A stretch of DNA of 64,000 nt from Bradyrhizobium sp. 164 (GCF_023073715.1 NZ_JADPKA010000073.1:1-64000); one strand, 5' to 3'; positions 1 to 8,525 are shown, counted from the first letter of the stretch. Numbers and translations are program-made. Notes: a model not told the origin generated them from the letters alone.

Positions 1-18
1 CATCGGCCGCTCCTTCCA
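1..18 (-). other. Start codon and Shine-Dalgarno of a gene that runs off the left edge
   Basis: The first three bases read as an ATG on the minus strand. They are preceded on that strand by GGAAGGAG five bases away, a strong ribosome binding site. Only the start codon lies in the window, so the product is unknown. It follows the kinase gene in the same direction with a gap of about 120 bases, so it may be in the same transcription unit. TctDE-type pairs are often next to the transporter genes they control, but that is inference. Confidence 0.5.
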
Positions 19-91
19 ACTCAGGAGCCACCTTCAGAATCGATTTCTGCCCAATTCGCAATGCCTTACAGAGAACGCTCACATGCGATTC

Positions 92-112
92 CCCTGCCCC
101 TGAGGGGGAGGG
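92..112 (-). terminator. Possible hairpin after the sensor kinase gene
   Basis: CCCTGCCCC and GGGGGAGGG flank a three-base loop and can pair except for one G-G mismatch. The hairpin lies just past the kinase stop codon. There is no T-run on the minus strand, so a true intrinsic terminator is doubtful. Confidence 0.25.
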
Positions 113-124
113 TGAAACGTCAGT

Positions 125-1462
125 TCAGCCCGCCAACCTGAATCGCAGCGTGAACTCCGCGCCGCCGCCGGGGAGATTCTCCACCGCGACCGTCGCGGCG
201 TGATCGTCCGCGACGCCGCGCACGATCGAGAGGCCCAGGCCTGCACCGTCGCTGCGCTGGCGGTCACGGCGCCAGAAGCGCTGGAAGATCAGCTCGCGCT
301 CGGCCTCCGCGATGCCGGGACCGCGATCGCGCACCCGCACTGAGCCGTCCTCGCCCACCTCGACCTCGACGGCGGTGTCCCTCGCCGTGAACTTGATCGC
401 GTTTTCGGCGAGGTTGAAGACTGCACGCTGAAGCATCTCCGAATTGCCGTGGATCATGACGGGCGCGTCGCTGCCCCGCAGGGCGATGTCCTTATGCTGC
501 GCGATCGCAAACGGGGCGATCGAACCGACCACCTCGGCACAGACGGCGCGCAAGTCAGCGGTCTCGCCGGGGTCGAGCACCAGCGTGTCGAGCTCGGCGA
601 TCTCCAGCAGCTGGGCGACGATCCGGCTCATGGCTTCGATGTCGGCATGCAGCGCCTGACGCGCCGCGCCGTCGCCAAGCGTCTCGATCCGCGTGCGCAG
701 GATCGTGAGCGGCGTACGCAGTTGATGAGCCGCGTCGGCCGTGAACTGCCGCTGCACCCGAAAGCCGTCCTCGAGGCGGTCGAGCGCCTGGTTCACTGCC
801 GTGACGAGCGGCATGATCTCGCGCGGGATCTGCTTCGTCGGCAGGCGGATGTCGGTGCGCGCCGGGCCGATATTGCTGGCCTCCTCCGAGGCCTTCCACA
901 ATGGCGCGATCGCGCGGCGGAAGATGATGATGTCGGTTGCGAGCAGGACCAGAAGGATGGGGATGGTGATCCACCCGACCCGTCGGAAGAAGTTCGAGAC
1001 GATGTCGTCGATGATGACGTCGCGATGCGCGAGATCCTCGGCGACCTGGATGCGCACCGTCTTGCCGTCGATGACCCGGGTGACGCCAGCGCCGGAAATC
1101 GTCTCGGGCGGCCGAAGAGCCGCGGCTGCGGCCCGCCGATGCGAGGAAAACAGCAGCCGGCCTTCGCCATCGCGAATGTCGTATTGATAGCGGCCGTAGG
1201 CGTCCGAATAGAGCCCGCGCAGACTGTCGGGCAGGTTGAACGTCAGCGAGCCGTCCGGCTGGGTGACGATGCGCTCCGCCAGCACCTCGGCCTGGGCGCG
1301 CATGCCGTCGTGGTGCAACTGGTCGATCTCGGAATTGAGCAGCCAGAACAGCACGAGCGGCAGGACGATCGCGACCATCGCGACCGCCACGATGTGCAGG
1401 AAGACGATCCGCCAGATCAGCGATTTGAACGTGAGCGATCTGACATGGCCTCCGGCAGCCAC
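125..1462 (-). CDS. Sensor histidine kinase, TctE/QseC type
   Basis: Inner-membrane histidine kinase of 445 residues that should phosphorylate the response regulator encoded just upstream. Membrane segments at about 19-42 and 163-182 bracket a periplasmic sensor region, followed by HAMP. The phosphoacceptor is H246 in AAHQLRTPL. The C-terminal ATPase domain has the N box (NLAENAIKF), DRGPGI and GLGLSIV. The start is a GTG one base after the regulator's stop, which implies translational coupling. The architecture matches TctE-like kinases for organic acid or metal signals. The ligand cannot be read from the sequence. Confidence 0.9.
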   Translation of the reverse strand: MAAGGHVRSLTFKSLIWRIVFLHIVAVAMVAIVLPLVLFWLLNSEIDQLHHDGMRAQAEVLAERIVTQPDGSLTFNLPDSLRGLYSDAYGRYQYDIRDGEGRLLFSSHRRAAAAALRPPETISGAGVTRVIDGKTVRIQVAEDLAHRDVIIDDIVSNFFRRVGWITIPILLVLLATDIIIFRRAIAPLWKASEEASNIGPARTDIRLPTKQIPREIMPLVTAVNQALDRLEDGFRVQRQFTADAAHQLRTPLTILRTRIETLGDGAARQALHADIEAMSRIVAQLLEIAELDTLVLDPGETADLRAVCAEVVGSIAPFAIAQHKDIALRGSDAPVMIHGNSEMLQRAVFNLAENAIKFTARDTAVEVEVGEDGSVRVRDRGPGIAEAERELIFQRFWRRDRQRSDGAGLGLSIVRGVADDHAATVAVENLPGGGAEFTLRFRLAG

Positions 1463-1463
1463 G

Positions 1464-2138
1464 CTATTTTTCCTCGGCCATGAGATAGCCGACGCCGCGG
1501 ATGGTGTGGATCACCACCTTGGCGCCGTGTTCGGTGAGCTGCTTGCGCAGCCTGGAGACATAGACCTCGACCGCGTTGGAGGCGACCTCGCCTTCGAGCC
1601 CGAAGATGTGATCCTCGACGTTCTTCTTCGGCACCACCCGGCCCTGCCGGCGCAACAGGATCTCCAGCACCGACGTCTCGCGCGCGGAGATGATCCGCGG
1701 CTGGTCGTCGACGAAGATCTGGCGGCTCTCGGTGTCGTAGACGAGATTGGCAAGGCGGAGCGAGCGGCCGAGCAGCTGGCCCGGCCGGCGCAGGATTGCC
1801 TCCAGCCGCGCCACCAGCTCCTCCATCGCGAACGGCTTTGTGAGATAGTCGTCGGCGCCGCTGCGCAGTCCGGTGACGCGGTCTTGCACGCCCCCGCGCG
1901 CGGTCAACACCAGGACCGGCAGCGGCTCCATCTTGAGGCGCAGCTCGCGCAGCACTGCCAGGCCGTCGCCGTCGGGCAGGCCGAGATCGAGGATCATCGC
2001 GGCATAGCTGACGCTGCTCACAGCTTCGCGCGCCTCGGCTGCGCTGCCGACGATGTCGCTCTCATACCCGGCAGCCGCCAGCCCGCCGGCCACGAGCCGC
2101 GACAGCTCGGCATTGTCCTCGACGATCAGAAGGCGCAT
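1464..2138 (-). CDS. OmpR/TctD-family response regulator
   Basis: Response regulator of 224 residues. The receiver domain begins MRLLIVEDN, with the phosphoacceptor D51 in MILDLGLPDGDG and the conserved lysine in LTKPF. A C-terminal winged helix (trans_reg_C) carries VEVYVSRLRKQL and TIRGVGYL. The ATG at 2138 is chosen because the receiver fold begins there; the frame stays open upstream but the extension has no homologous look. It is the first gene of a two-gene unit with the kinase. The DNA target is unknown. Confidence 0.92.
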   Translation of the reverse strand: MRLLIVEDNAELSRLVAGGLAAAGYESDIVGSAAEAREAVSSVSYAAMILDLGLPDGDGLAVLRELRLKMEPLPVLVLTARGGVQDRVTGLRSGADDYLTKPFAMEELVARLEAILRRPGQLLGRSLRLANLVYDTESRQIFVDDQPRIISARETSVLEILLRRQGRVVPKKNVEDHIFGLEGEVASNAVEVYVSRLRKQLTEHGAKVVIHTIRGVGYLMAEEK

Positions 2139-2362
2139 CAAATTCCCGCCGATTGTTCCGGTATCACCGCACGGCTCGCGCCGCATCTGCGTTCTTTTCC
2201 AGCATTCGCGGCGCCGCGGCCAGCGAAAAAGCACCGGGGCGGCGGGTCGGCCTTCTGTCAGGTTCGCGTAAGCTTCAATGACCGGTCCTTGCATCAAGGA
2301 GAAGGCTGTTTGCTAATTTGACAGATACCAGCAAGTTTCTCTCAGACTAAAGGATGAACTTA

Positions 2363-2599
2363 ATGAGCAATCCTGTGAAAACCGAAAGCGAACTCATCGC
2401 CATGGCGAAGGCCGAGTTGAAGGTTCATGCCGACTGTCCCGATGGAATGACCATTTCGATCCTCCGCGATGGCAAGTCCTGGGAGTTTCGAGCCAGTGCG
2501 GACCGAGCCACCTCAGATCGGCCCGGCTACCCCGAATGCGTTGCCATGCTTGTCCAGATCGGCGATCACCTCAGCAAGCAGTACGACGTCCAGCGCTAG
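2363..2599 (+). CDS. Small conserved hypothetical protein
   Basis: Encodes 78 soluble residues with no signal peptide or membrane segment. It is divergent from the two-component pair. The ATG at 2363 has AAGGA eight bases upstream; an in-frame ATG at 2354 is the alternative. The sequence has a compact globular look (DCPDGMTISILRDGKSWEF, then a helix ending near HLSKQYDVQR). I do not recognise the family and offer no function. Confidence 0.6.
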   Translation: MSNPVKTESELIAMAKAELKVHADCPDGMTISILRDGKSWEFRASADRATSDRPGYPECVAMLVQIGDHLSKQYDVQR

Positions 2600-2719
2600 A
2601 CGGACCTCGACGTTTCGAACACACGCGCAGGGGAATCTCAGAACACCTGTTCGATCGCCATCACCAGACCGGCCGCGAACTTTTTTAGTGGCCGCTGCGG
2701 CAAATTGTCTATTTTTCTG

Positions 2720-2747
2720 TTGACCGGAAAACTGCCGACGATAAAGG
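2720..2747 (+). promoter_or_regulatory. Possible sigma-70 promoter for dctQM
   Basis: TTGACC, a 16-base spacer, then TAAAGG. It lies about 180 bases before the dctQ start, in a 270-base gap that otherwise shows nothing coding. The match is by eye and the -10 element is weak. Confidence 0.25.
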
Positions 2748-2925
2748 TGCCCTGCTTCACGCGCGCCCGCGACCTGCACAGGTCTCGCTGGAAATCGAAC
2801 AACAAGAACGAGCGGAAGCATCAGGAGGGTGAACTAGCTCCGGCGCAGATGTGGAAGGCTGCTGATGCAGCACCATGATCCTGCTCGTTTGGGGTCAGCA
2901 CTCAGCGAGCGGGGAAAAGATATTG

Positions 2926-3465
2926 ATGCGCCCATTGTTGGCGATAAGTGCAGCTATCGACTGGCTGAACGAGAAGATCGGTAACGTCTGCAACGTTCTG
3001 GTGCTCGCGGCCTGTCTCGTCAGCGCTGCAAATGCGATGATCCGGTACGCCTTCAGCTACAGCTCCAACAGCTGGCTCGAAACGCAGTGGTATATGTTCG
3101 CTGTCGTCGTGATGTTCGGCGCGTCCTATACCTTCAAACGTAACGAGCATGTGCGTGTCGAAATCATGTACCTCATGCTTTCCGAGCGCGGCCAGTTATG
3201 GCTCGACCTGATCGGGACATTGGTTTTCCTCGTCCCGGCATGCCTGCTCCTCAGTTACCTGTCATGGTCGATGTTCTACAACTCGCTCGTCATCGGCGAA
3301 ATGTCCAATAATGCTGGCGGCCTCCTCCGATGGCCAATCAAGCTTGCGCTGCCGGCAGGATTCTTCATGTTGGCTCTGCAAGGTGTCTCAGAAGTCATCA
3401 AACGAGCAGCGGCTCTGCGCGGCGAAGTCACCATCGATGCGAAATACGAGCGGCCGACCCAATGA
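2926..3465 (+). CDS. TRAP transporter small permease (DctQ family)
   Basis: Small membrane subunit of a tripartite ATP-independent periplasmic transporter, 179 residues with four predicted membrane helices. The family motif with a conserved tryptophan region is visible in NSWLETQWYMFAVVVMFGA and the basic loop KRNEHVRVEI. The ATG at 2926 has GGGGAAAAG about six bases upstream; an in-frame ATG at 2875 is less likely. The stop overlaps the dctM start as ATGA, so the two are coupled. No binding-protein gene is adjacent; the TakP-like genes at 13.4-15.7 kb are the best partners. Confidence 0.9.
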   Translation: MRPLLAISAAIDWLNEKIGNVCNVLVLAACLVSAANAMIRYAFSYSSNSWLETQWYMFAVVVMFGASYTFKRNEHVRVEIMYLMLSERGQLWLDLIGTLVFLVPACLLLSYLSWSMFYNSLVIGEMSNNAGGLLRWPIKLALPAGFFMLALQGVSEVIKRAAALRGEVTIDAKYERPTQ

Positions 3466-5066
3466 TCACAATTGAGATGATGCCGCCGCTGATGTTCGGC
3501 GGGCTGGTCTTGGCGATGCTGATCGGCTTCCCTGTCGCCTTCACGTTGGCCGCTCTCGGGCTTTCGTTTGGATTTCTCGCGATCCACGAAGGATTCTTCG
3601 GATTCAGCTTCCTCCAGGCAATCCCGGAGCGCATCTACGGCAGCGTGCTGGCCAACGAGCTGCTGCTGGCAATTCCATTCTTCACGTTCATGGGCGCGAT
3701 CCTCGAACGATGCGGCCTCGCAGAAGATATGCTGGATTCGATGGGGCAGTTGTTCGGCCCCATTCGCGGCGGTCTCGGCTATTCCGTGATCATCGTCGGC
3801 TTCATCCTCGGTGCCATCACCGGCACGGTGGCCGCGCAGGTGATCGCAATGGCGCTGATCTCGATGCCGGTCATGATCCGCTACGGCTACAACATGCGCT
3901 ACATCACCGGCGTGCTTGCAGCGTCCGGCACCATTACCCAGCTGGTGCCTCCCTCGCTGGTTCTGATCGTGCTCGCCGACCAACTCGGGAAGTCGGTCGG
4001 CGATATGTATCTGGGCGCCTGGGGGCCTTCGATCCTCCAGATCGCCCTCTTCGCGGGCTACACGTTTGCTCTGAGCCTGATCAAGCCAGGCCATGTCCCG
4101 GCCGTGCCTAAGGAAGCGAGGACGCTCAAAGGTTGGGCGCTCTGGCGCAAATGCCTGCTGGGCATCATCCCATCCGCTGTTCTGATCTTCGTGGTGCTCG
4201 GCACCATGATGCTCGGCCTCGCCACCCCGACCGAGGCGGGCGCGATGGGCGCCGTCGGCGCGATCGTCCTTGCCGTTATCCATCACAAGGATTTCAGCTC
4301 GGCCGGTCACAGGGTTTTGCTCGTCGGCGTCGCCGCTGCTGGTGTCGGCACCATCATCGGCATCTACTTCACGCCTAACCTGCCGTTCAAGATTGCCTTC
4401 GCAATTGCCTATCTGGCAGTGGCCTGGGTCTGCATCGAGGCGATCAGGATTCCCGACCTGCGCACCCTGGTTAAGCAGGGTTATGAGACCACCATGCGCA
4501 TCACCTGCATGGTGACCTTCATCCTGATCGGATCGACTTGCTTCTCGATCGTTTTCTTGGGTTGCAACGGTGGTGTCTGGCTGGAGCACATGCTGACATC
4601 ACTGCCGGGCGGCGTGTGGGGCTTCCTGATCTTCATCAATTTGTTCATCTTCTTTATCGCCTTCTTCCTCGATTTCTTCGAGATCGCCTTCATCATCATC
4701 CCGATGATTGCGCCGATCGCACACAAGCTGCTGACTCCCATCGTCGGTGCCGATGCTGCCTTGATCTGGTTCGGCGTCATGCTCTGCGTCAACATGCAGA
4801 CCTCCTTCCTGCATCCCCCCTTCGGCTTCGCTTTGTTCTACCTCCGGGGCGTGGCGCCAAAAGAAGTCAAGAGCTCAGACATTTATTGGGGTGCAATGCC
4901 TTGGATCGGCCTGCAGGCGATCATGGTTGCCGTTGTCATCGCCTTTCCAATAACGGTGACTGGGCTGCTGGACGCGCCGACGAAGGTGGATTTGGACAAG
5001 ATCAAGATCGAGATCCCGGAAATCGAACTGCCACCGCCACTCGATTTCGGCCAGCCGAAGAACTGA
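3462..5066 (+). CDS. TRAP transporter large permease (DctM family)
   Basis: Large membrane subunit of the TRAP transporter, 534 residues and about twelve to fourteen membrane helices. It is longer than the common DctM form (about 430 residues) and belongs to the long subclass seen with TakP-type binding proteins. The N-terminal segment GFPVAFTLAALGLSFGF and the internal ATPTEAGAMGAVGA are typical DctM motifs. The start is the ATG overlapping the dctQ stop. The C-terminal tail beyond the last helix is hydrophilic and rich in proline and acidic residues. The probable substrate is a keto acid or similar organic acid, inferred from the distant TakP-like genes. Confidence 0.9.
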   Translation: MITIEMMPPLMFGGLVLAMLIGFPVAFTLAALGLSFGFLAIHEGFFGFSFLQAIPERIYGSVLANELLLAIPFFTFMGAILERCGLAEDMLDSMGQLFGPIRGGLGYSVIIVGFILGAITGTVAAQVIAMALISMPVMIRYGYNMRYITGVLAASGTITQLVPPSLVLIVLADQLGKSVGDMYLGAWGPSILQIALFAGYTFALSLIKPGHVPAVPKEARTLKGWALWRKCLLGIIPSAVLIFVVLGTMMLGLATPTEAGAMGAVGAIVLAVIHHKDFSSAGHRVLLVGVAAAGVGTIIGIYFTPNLPFKIAFAIAYLAVAWVCIEAIRIPDLRTLVKQGYETTMRITCMVTFILIGSTCFSIVFLGCNGGVWLEHMLTSLPGGVWGFLIFINLFIFFIAFFLDFFEIAFIIIPMIAPIAHKLLTPIVGADAALIWFGVMLCVNMQTSFLHPPFGFALFYLRGVAPKEVKSSDIYWGAMPWIGLQAIMVAVVIAFPITVTGLLDAPTKVDLDKIKIEIPEIELPPPLDFGQPKN

Positions 5067-5242
5067 CCGGCCTCGCGCTTTGGCTAGTCTAAGGCGTCGA
5101 CCTGCATCAGTCCGGCATAACCAGCCAGATGCTGCTCCGGACGCGCACGGCGACGTCGGGCGAGTAGAAGAACACTGCCGCCGGTGCACGCAGGTCCAGA
5201 GCCGATCGGTCCAGATCTTGCCACTTTTCACTCCTCAGCGTT

Positions 5243-5395
5243 TCAATCGGCCACCAGGAGCCGAGCGCCTCGAATACCGTCGAAAATGAATTGGACCGCA
5301 AGAGCCGCCAGGACAACGCCGGCAAGTCTCGCCAGCACATGTTCAACGACGAAGTTCAGATCCGCAATTGGGCCTGCGGCCGGTATATTTATTGA
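5243..5395 (-). pseudogene. Remnant of the 3' end of a MarC-family membrane protein gene
   Basis: One minus-strand frame reads about 50 residues ending in a hydrophobic stretch AGVVLAALAVQFIFDGIR and then a stop. This resembles the last helix of MarC/UPF0056 integral membrane proteins. The frame is closed by a stop codon upstream and has no start, so the rest of the gene is missing. The surrounding stretch (5067-5654) has no convincing gene. Assignment is by eye from one helix motif. Confidence 0.4.
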
Positions 5396-5654
5396 GCGGT
5401 CCTTTGCGCGGCCTTCTCAATCCTTCTGGAAGAGAATAATCATCCTGGGGACCGTCGTGTCCCGAGGCCCCGGGCGGCGCCTTCTGCGCGACGATCGGCG
5501 GACGTGGTTGCCGCAGCGCATCCTCGTTCGCTGTGCTGAGTGAACGGCTTTTCTCGCGCAAGCCGCCGGCGAACAGGCTCCTTGCCCAAGAGACCATTCC
5601 TGCGAAGGACGCGTATTTTGGCCAACCCTCCATGATCAGCACGCGCAATCGTCT

Positions 5655-5954
5655 TCAGGCAGCGGTCTGCTTCCGCGCGGCCTCCATTCTTCGGAACAGC
5701 TCCAGCCACCGCTGCTCTTTCGGAGAGAGCGGTAGCTCGGAATGTCGCCAAGTCGGCTTGCCATCTAGCGGAAGCTGAGCATCCAAAAGTTCGAATTCGG
5801 TCGTCTCCTCAGGGGTAAGGCCTGCAAGGACCCGGCGACGCTTCTTGTCGAGCGTGTACAAACGCGAGGTCAGCACGATCTCTCCGCTTGGCCCAACGGT
5901 CGACGGAGACAGTATTGGCGTGTTCCCTTTCACTTCAGCACCATCATGGTTCAT
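5655..5954 (-). CDS. Small conserved hypothetical protein
   Basis: Encodes 99 soluble, charged residues with no signal peptide or membrane helix. The core has LTSRLYTLDKKRRRV and a C-terminal helix with PLSPKEQRWLELFRRMEAA. The ATG at 5954 is preferred over a GTG at 5990. It sits at the edge of the heat-shock island and reads toward the MarC remnant. I do not recognise the family. Confidence 0.5.
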   Translation of the reverse strand: MNHDGAEVKGNTPILSPSTVGPSGEIVLTSRLYTLDKKRRRVLAGLTPEETTEFELLDAQLPLDGKPTWRHSELPLSPKEQRWLELFRRMEAARKQTAA

Positions 5955-6043
5955 CTCGCGGCAACGAGCTTGGCCAGCAAAATGGCGCACTCGCGCAGGT
6001 CAGTTGCGAAGGGAGGCTGCCGCAGCCTCCCCTCGCCGAGCAT

Positions 6044-6406
6044 TCACGCTGTCACACGTGGATGGCCCTGATGCAGTTGCCAAACTCGCAGAGCCGCAAC
6101 AGCGGCGACGAGGATTCCGGCGATGACGTGGAGCGGTGTCACCGTTGCCTTGGCCGAGAAGTGCAGCACCCAGGGTGATACGGCGACCCAAACGCCGGCG
6201 GCCAGAGCTATCCACTCCTGCCATTCGGCGAATATCGCCAGCGCCGCAACGGCCAGCGCAGCGATCAGGATGCCGCTCAACCAGGCATTCCAGTTGGTGG
6301 GACTTTCAGCGGCGAACCCGAAGGCCCACGGCGAGATGAACAAGCCGAGGCCGATCACTAGGTTGACCCCATCGGCGATCATGTCCTTTTTCCAGATGGT
6401 GTTCAT
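6044..6406 (-). CDS. SPW-repeat integral membrane protein
   Basis: Encodes 120 residues with four hydrophobic helices arranged as two halves. Each half carries the SPW signature (FISPWAFGF near residue 24 and AVSPWVLHF near residue 79), so it belongs to the SPW repeat family. The molecular role of the family is not known. AAGGAG lies eight bases before the ATG. It follows the two Hsp20 genes in the same direction with a gap of about 90 bases, so it may be in the same heat-inducible transcription unit. Confidence 0.85.
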   Translation of the reverse strand: MNTIWKKDMIADGVNLVIGLGLFISPWAFGFAAESPTNWNAWLSGILIAALAVAALAIFAEWQEWIALAAGVWVAVSPWVLHFSAKATVTPLHVIAGILVAAVAALRVWQLHQGHPRVTA

Positions 6407-6498
6407 GTTGCAACTCCTTACATTCGCTCCTTTCCCTCACTCTCTTTGCACAGGCCAGTCCGGTGACGGGCGAAAGCGAACTCCCGCCCGTCCCGCGG

Positions 6499-6984
6499 TT
6501 ACTTGCCGTTGATGGCGATCCGTTTCACCTTGTGCTGCGTGGTCGGTAACTTCGGCAGCGTCACGGTGAGCACGCCATTCTTGAAAGACGCCTCGACCTT
6601 GTCCTGATCGACATCGTCGACCGGGACGGAGCGCTCGAAGCGTCCGTAGTAGCGCTCGCTGAAGCGGCGCTCCTTGTCTTCGGTCTCGCTCCTTTTTTCG
6701 CCGCTGATGGTCAACAGGCCGCCCCTCAGTTCGACGTTGACGTCCTTCTCCTCGAGACCGGGGACCTCGGCGGTGACGTTGACTTCCTTCTCCGTCTCTT
6801 TGACTTCGATGTTCGGCCATCCGGTCGCCTGGGAGCCAAACGGAGTGACGTCGAACGTGCGGAACGCATCATCGAACAGCCGATTCATCTCGCGATGAAG
6901 CGCGAGGAACGGATTGGCTTCGCTGCGGTGCGGACTCAGATCGCGGGAGCCGTTATTCCGGGGAACGAGATCGCGTAGGGGCAT
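6499..6984 (-). CDS. Hsp20/alpha-crystallin small heat-shock protein
   Basis: ATP-independent holdase chaperone of the cytoplasm, 161 residues. The N-terminal arm (about 1-55) includes FLALHREMNRLFDDAF. The alpha-crystallin domain runs from about 60 to 150 with VPGLEEKDVNVEL, FERSVPVD and FKNGVLTVTLPK. The ATG at 6984 has AGGAGGAAAGCT directly before it, which rules out an upstream TTG. The C-terminal I-x-I anchor is represented by RIAI. It lies 98 bases after the other Hsp20 gene and is probably cotranscribed from the promoter before that gene. Its own leader has no ROSE hairpin. Confidence 0.93.
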   Translation of the reverse strand: MPLRDLVPRNNGSRDLSPHRSEANPFLALHREMNRLFDDAFRTFDVTPFGSQATGWPNIEVKETEKEVNVTAEVPGLEEKDVNVELRGGLLTISGEKRSETEDKERRFSERYYGRFERSVPVDDVDQDKVEASFKNGVLTVTLPKLPTTQHKVKRIAINGK

Positions 6985-7082
6985 AGCTTTCCTCCTTCCT
7001 GTTTCTTCATGCTCATTTGACAAAATTCAGCCGCGCGCGGCCACGCCGCGCAGGCGGTTCGACGGCCCCGAACGGAACTCCG

Positions 7083-7535
7083 TCAGGCGGTCTGCTTCCC
7101 TTCGATTTGCTGGTTGTCGTTGCCGGCGACTTCGATCGCGATACGGCGTGGCTTCATCGCCTCCGGGATTTCCCGAACCAGAGCGATCCTCAGCATGCCG
7201 TTTTCGAACGTCGCATCCTTGACCTGAACATAGTCCGCCAGGTTGAAAACGCGGCGGAACGGCCGCAGGGAGATTCCCTGGTACAGGTAGTCTTGATCAC
7301 CTTTGCTGGGCTTGCGCCCCTCAACCGTAAGCATTGATTGCTCGGCGGTGATGGTGATCTCCTCCGGGCTGAAGCCCGCCAGTGCCAGCGTGATCCGGTA
7401 CTGGTTCTCACCGGTACGCGCGATGTCGTACGGCGGATAATCGTCGTCCGCATTCGCCGCGTCGTTGACGAGGTCGAACAGACGATCGAAGCCGACGCTC
7501 GAGCGCCAGAACGGGGGCATTTCGTAAGTTCTCAT
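7083..7535 (-). CDS. Hsp20 small heat-shock protein, IbpA/HspA-like (class A)
   Basis: Small heat-shock protein of 150 residues. The N-terminus has FWRSSVGFDRLFDLV and the alpha-crystallin domain has NQYRITLALAGFSPEEI, YLYQGISLRPFRRVF and FENGMLRIAL, the pattern of class A rhizobial or IbpA-like proteins. The ATG at 7535 is fixed by AGGAGG in the ROSE hairpin; the upstream extension is leader RNA, not protein. Translation should be blocked at normal temperature by that hairpin. It pairs functionally with the class-diverged Hsp20 downstream. Confidence 0.94.
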   Translation of the reverse strand: MRTYEMPPFWRSSVGFDRLFDLVNDAANADDDYPPYDIARTGENQYRITLALAGFSPEEITITAEQSMLTVEGRKPSKGDQDYLYQGISLRPFRRVFNLADYVQVKDATFENGMLRIALVREIPEAMKPRRIAIEVAGNDNQQIEGKQTA

Positions 7536-7635
7536 AACCACATCCTCCTTGGAGCAACATGGATAGGAGCAACGCCGGTTTTCCGACGGCCTTGACCGGA
7601 CCCTGACGGCGTCCGGCGCCACACATGTGGCACCC
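7536..7635 (-). promoter_or_regulatory. ROSE-type RNA thermometer in the hsp20 leader
   Basis: On the minus strand the leader ends GTTGCTCCAAGGAGGAT followed by six bases and the ATG. TTGCTCC can pair with GGAGGAT across a two-base loop, which hides the Shine-Dalgarno sequence. This is the hallmark hairpin of ROSE elements (conserved U-U/C-G-C-U against the SD). Upstream stems are also visible: CCGGAC/GTCCGG and GCCG/CGGC. The octamer GTTGCTCC occurs twice (7551-7558 and 7566-7573 on the plus strand as GGAGCAAC), so two alternative anti-SD strands exist. Confidence 0.8.
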
Positions 7636-7638
7636 AAG

Positions 7639-7668
7639 AGCTAGAACGGTGCGGGTCGTTTTCAAGGG
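7639..7668 (-). promoter_or_regulatory. Heat-shock/housekeeping promoter candidate for hsp20
   Basis: The minus strand reads CCTTGAAAAC, then after about 14 bases TCTAGCT. It sits immediately upstream of the ROSE leader. The CTTGAA element fits a sigma-32 or sigma-70 -35 box in alphaproteobacteria. The -10 element is imperfect but shares CTAG with the groES promoter candidate. Confidence 0.4.
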
Positions 7669-7882
7669 CGCCATGCGCGCTCGAATTGTATTTTTGCCGT
7701 CCCGACCCCGGCTTCGGTAGATTGTGTGCTTCGCATCAACCGCCGCTGCGGACGGCCACCTTCGCCCTGCGCAATCAGCCCCATGCTCGGCCGGCCCACA
7801 CCTTTTGAGCCGCCACGGGAGCTCCCTAAATCGAGGCCGTCAAGGCCATTGTCGGATTCACCGCCTGCACTTCGCTGCTCAC

Positions 7883-8509
7883 ATGGGCCCGGCCGCAGCT
7901 CTTATTTCTCGAAGGAACAATTCGGAAGATACGACATTTTGTGAGCGCCGCCGGCATGACGCGCTTGGGCGCCGCTTCTGGGCCCAGGCGCATGCTGGGG
8001 GAGCTCACCCACTTTGCTCTGAGGAGGAATTGGAAAATGAGCATCCTGTCCGTCCGATCGAATCTGCCCGCGACCTGTCGCCGGAGCAGGCCGAATATAT
8101 CACCGACAAACTGAAAGTAGCCTCGCCTGAGGTCGTCGAGATGAACGGCTGGATACGGGGTGATACTTCGCTCAACCTGCCCACGAGGCGGGAGGACGGG
8201 GCCGAGGAAATCGAGGACCGGCTGATCGATCCGGCGCCCGACCCGGAGACGCTGCTGTCGGAGGCGGAGGATCGTAACCGGGTAAGAAGCGCAGTGGGGG
8301 ACGCGCTCGCTCTCCTTGACCTCCGTGAGCGCCATATCGTCGGGGCGCGATTCCTGGCCGAACAGCCGAAGACCCTGGAGGAGCTTGCCGGCACTTCCGG
8401 CGTATCGCGCGAGCGCGCACTGCAAAAGATCCGGAGCGCGATGCGCTCCCGTTTGCATGGAGCTGCGCGCCGTCCCGATCGTCCCGATCGGGGCTGGCTC
8501 AGCGGTTAA
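7883..8509 (+). pseudogene. Truncated RpoH-like sigma factor (regions 3 and 4 only)
   Basis: From about position 8080 the frame matches the C-terminal half of RpoH: DLSPEQAEYITDKLKV, then EMNGWIRGDTSLNLPTR and RERHIVGARFLAEQPKTLEEL, then the region 4.2 helix-turn-helix. Region 2, which binds core RNA polymerase and the -10 element, is absent; upstream residues have no homologous look. In the recognition helix VSRERVRQIEVRA of normal RpoH has become VSRERALQKIRSA, so -35 contacts are altered. No start codon is convincing (GTG 7724, ATG 7883, TTG 8030), and the only good Shine-Dalgarno precedes an out-of-frame ATG at 8037. It is probably a decayed sigma factor or a truncated paralogue. Confidence 0.6.
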
Positions 8510-8525
8510 TCGCGGAGGGAAGAAG

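Noticed and set aside
449..1483. Long antisense ORFs opposite the kinase, the ABC genes and many others
   Set aside because: They are high-GC shadows rich in Arg, Asp and Gln with no domain, opposite well-supported genes.
5343..5648. A 101-residue minus-strand ORF
   Set aside because: TTG start, no ribosome binding site, low-complexity basic composition and overlap with the MarC remnant; no recognisable domain.
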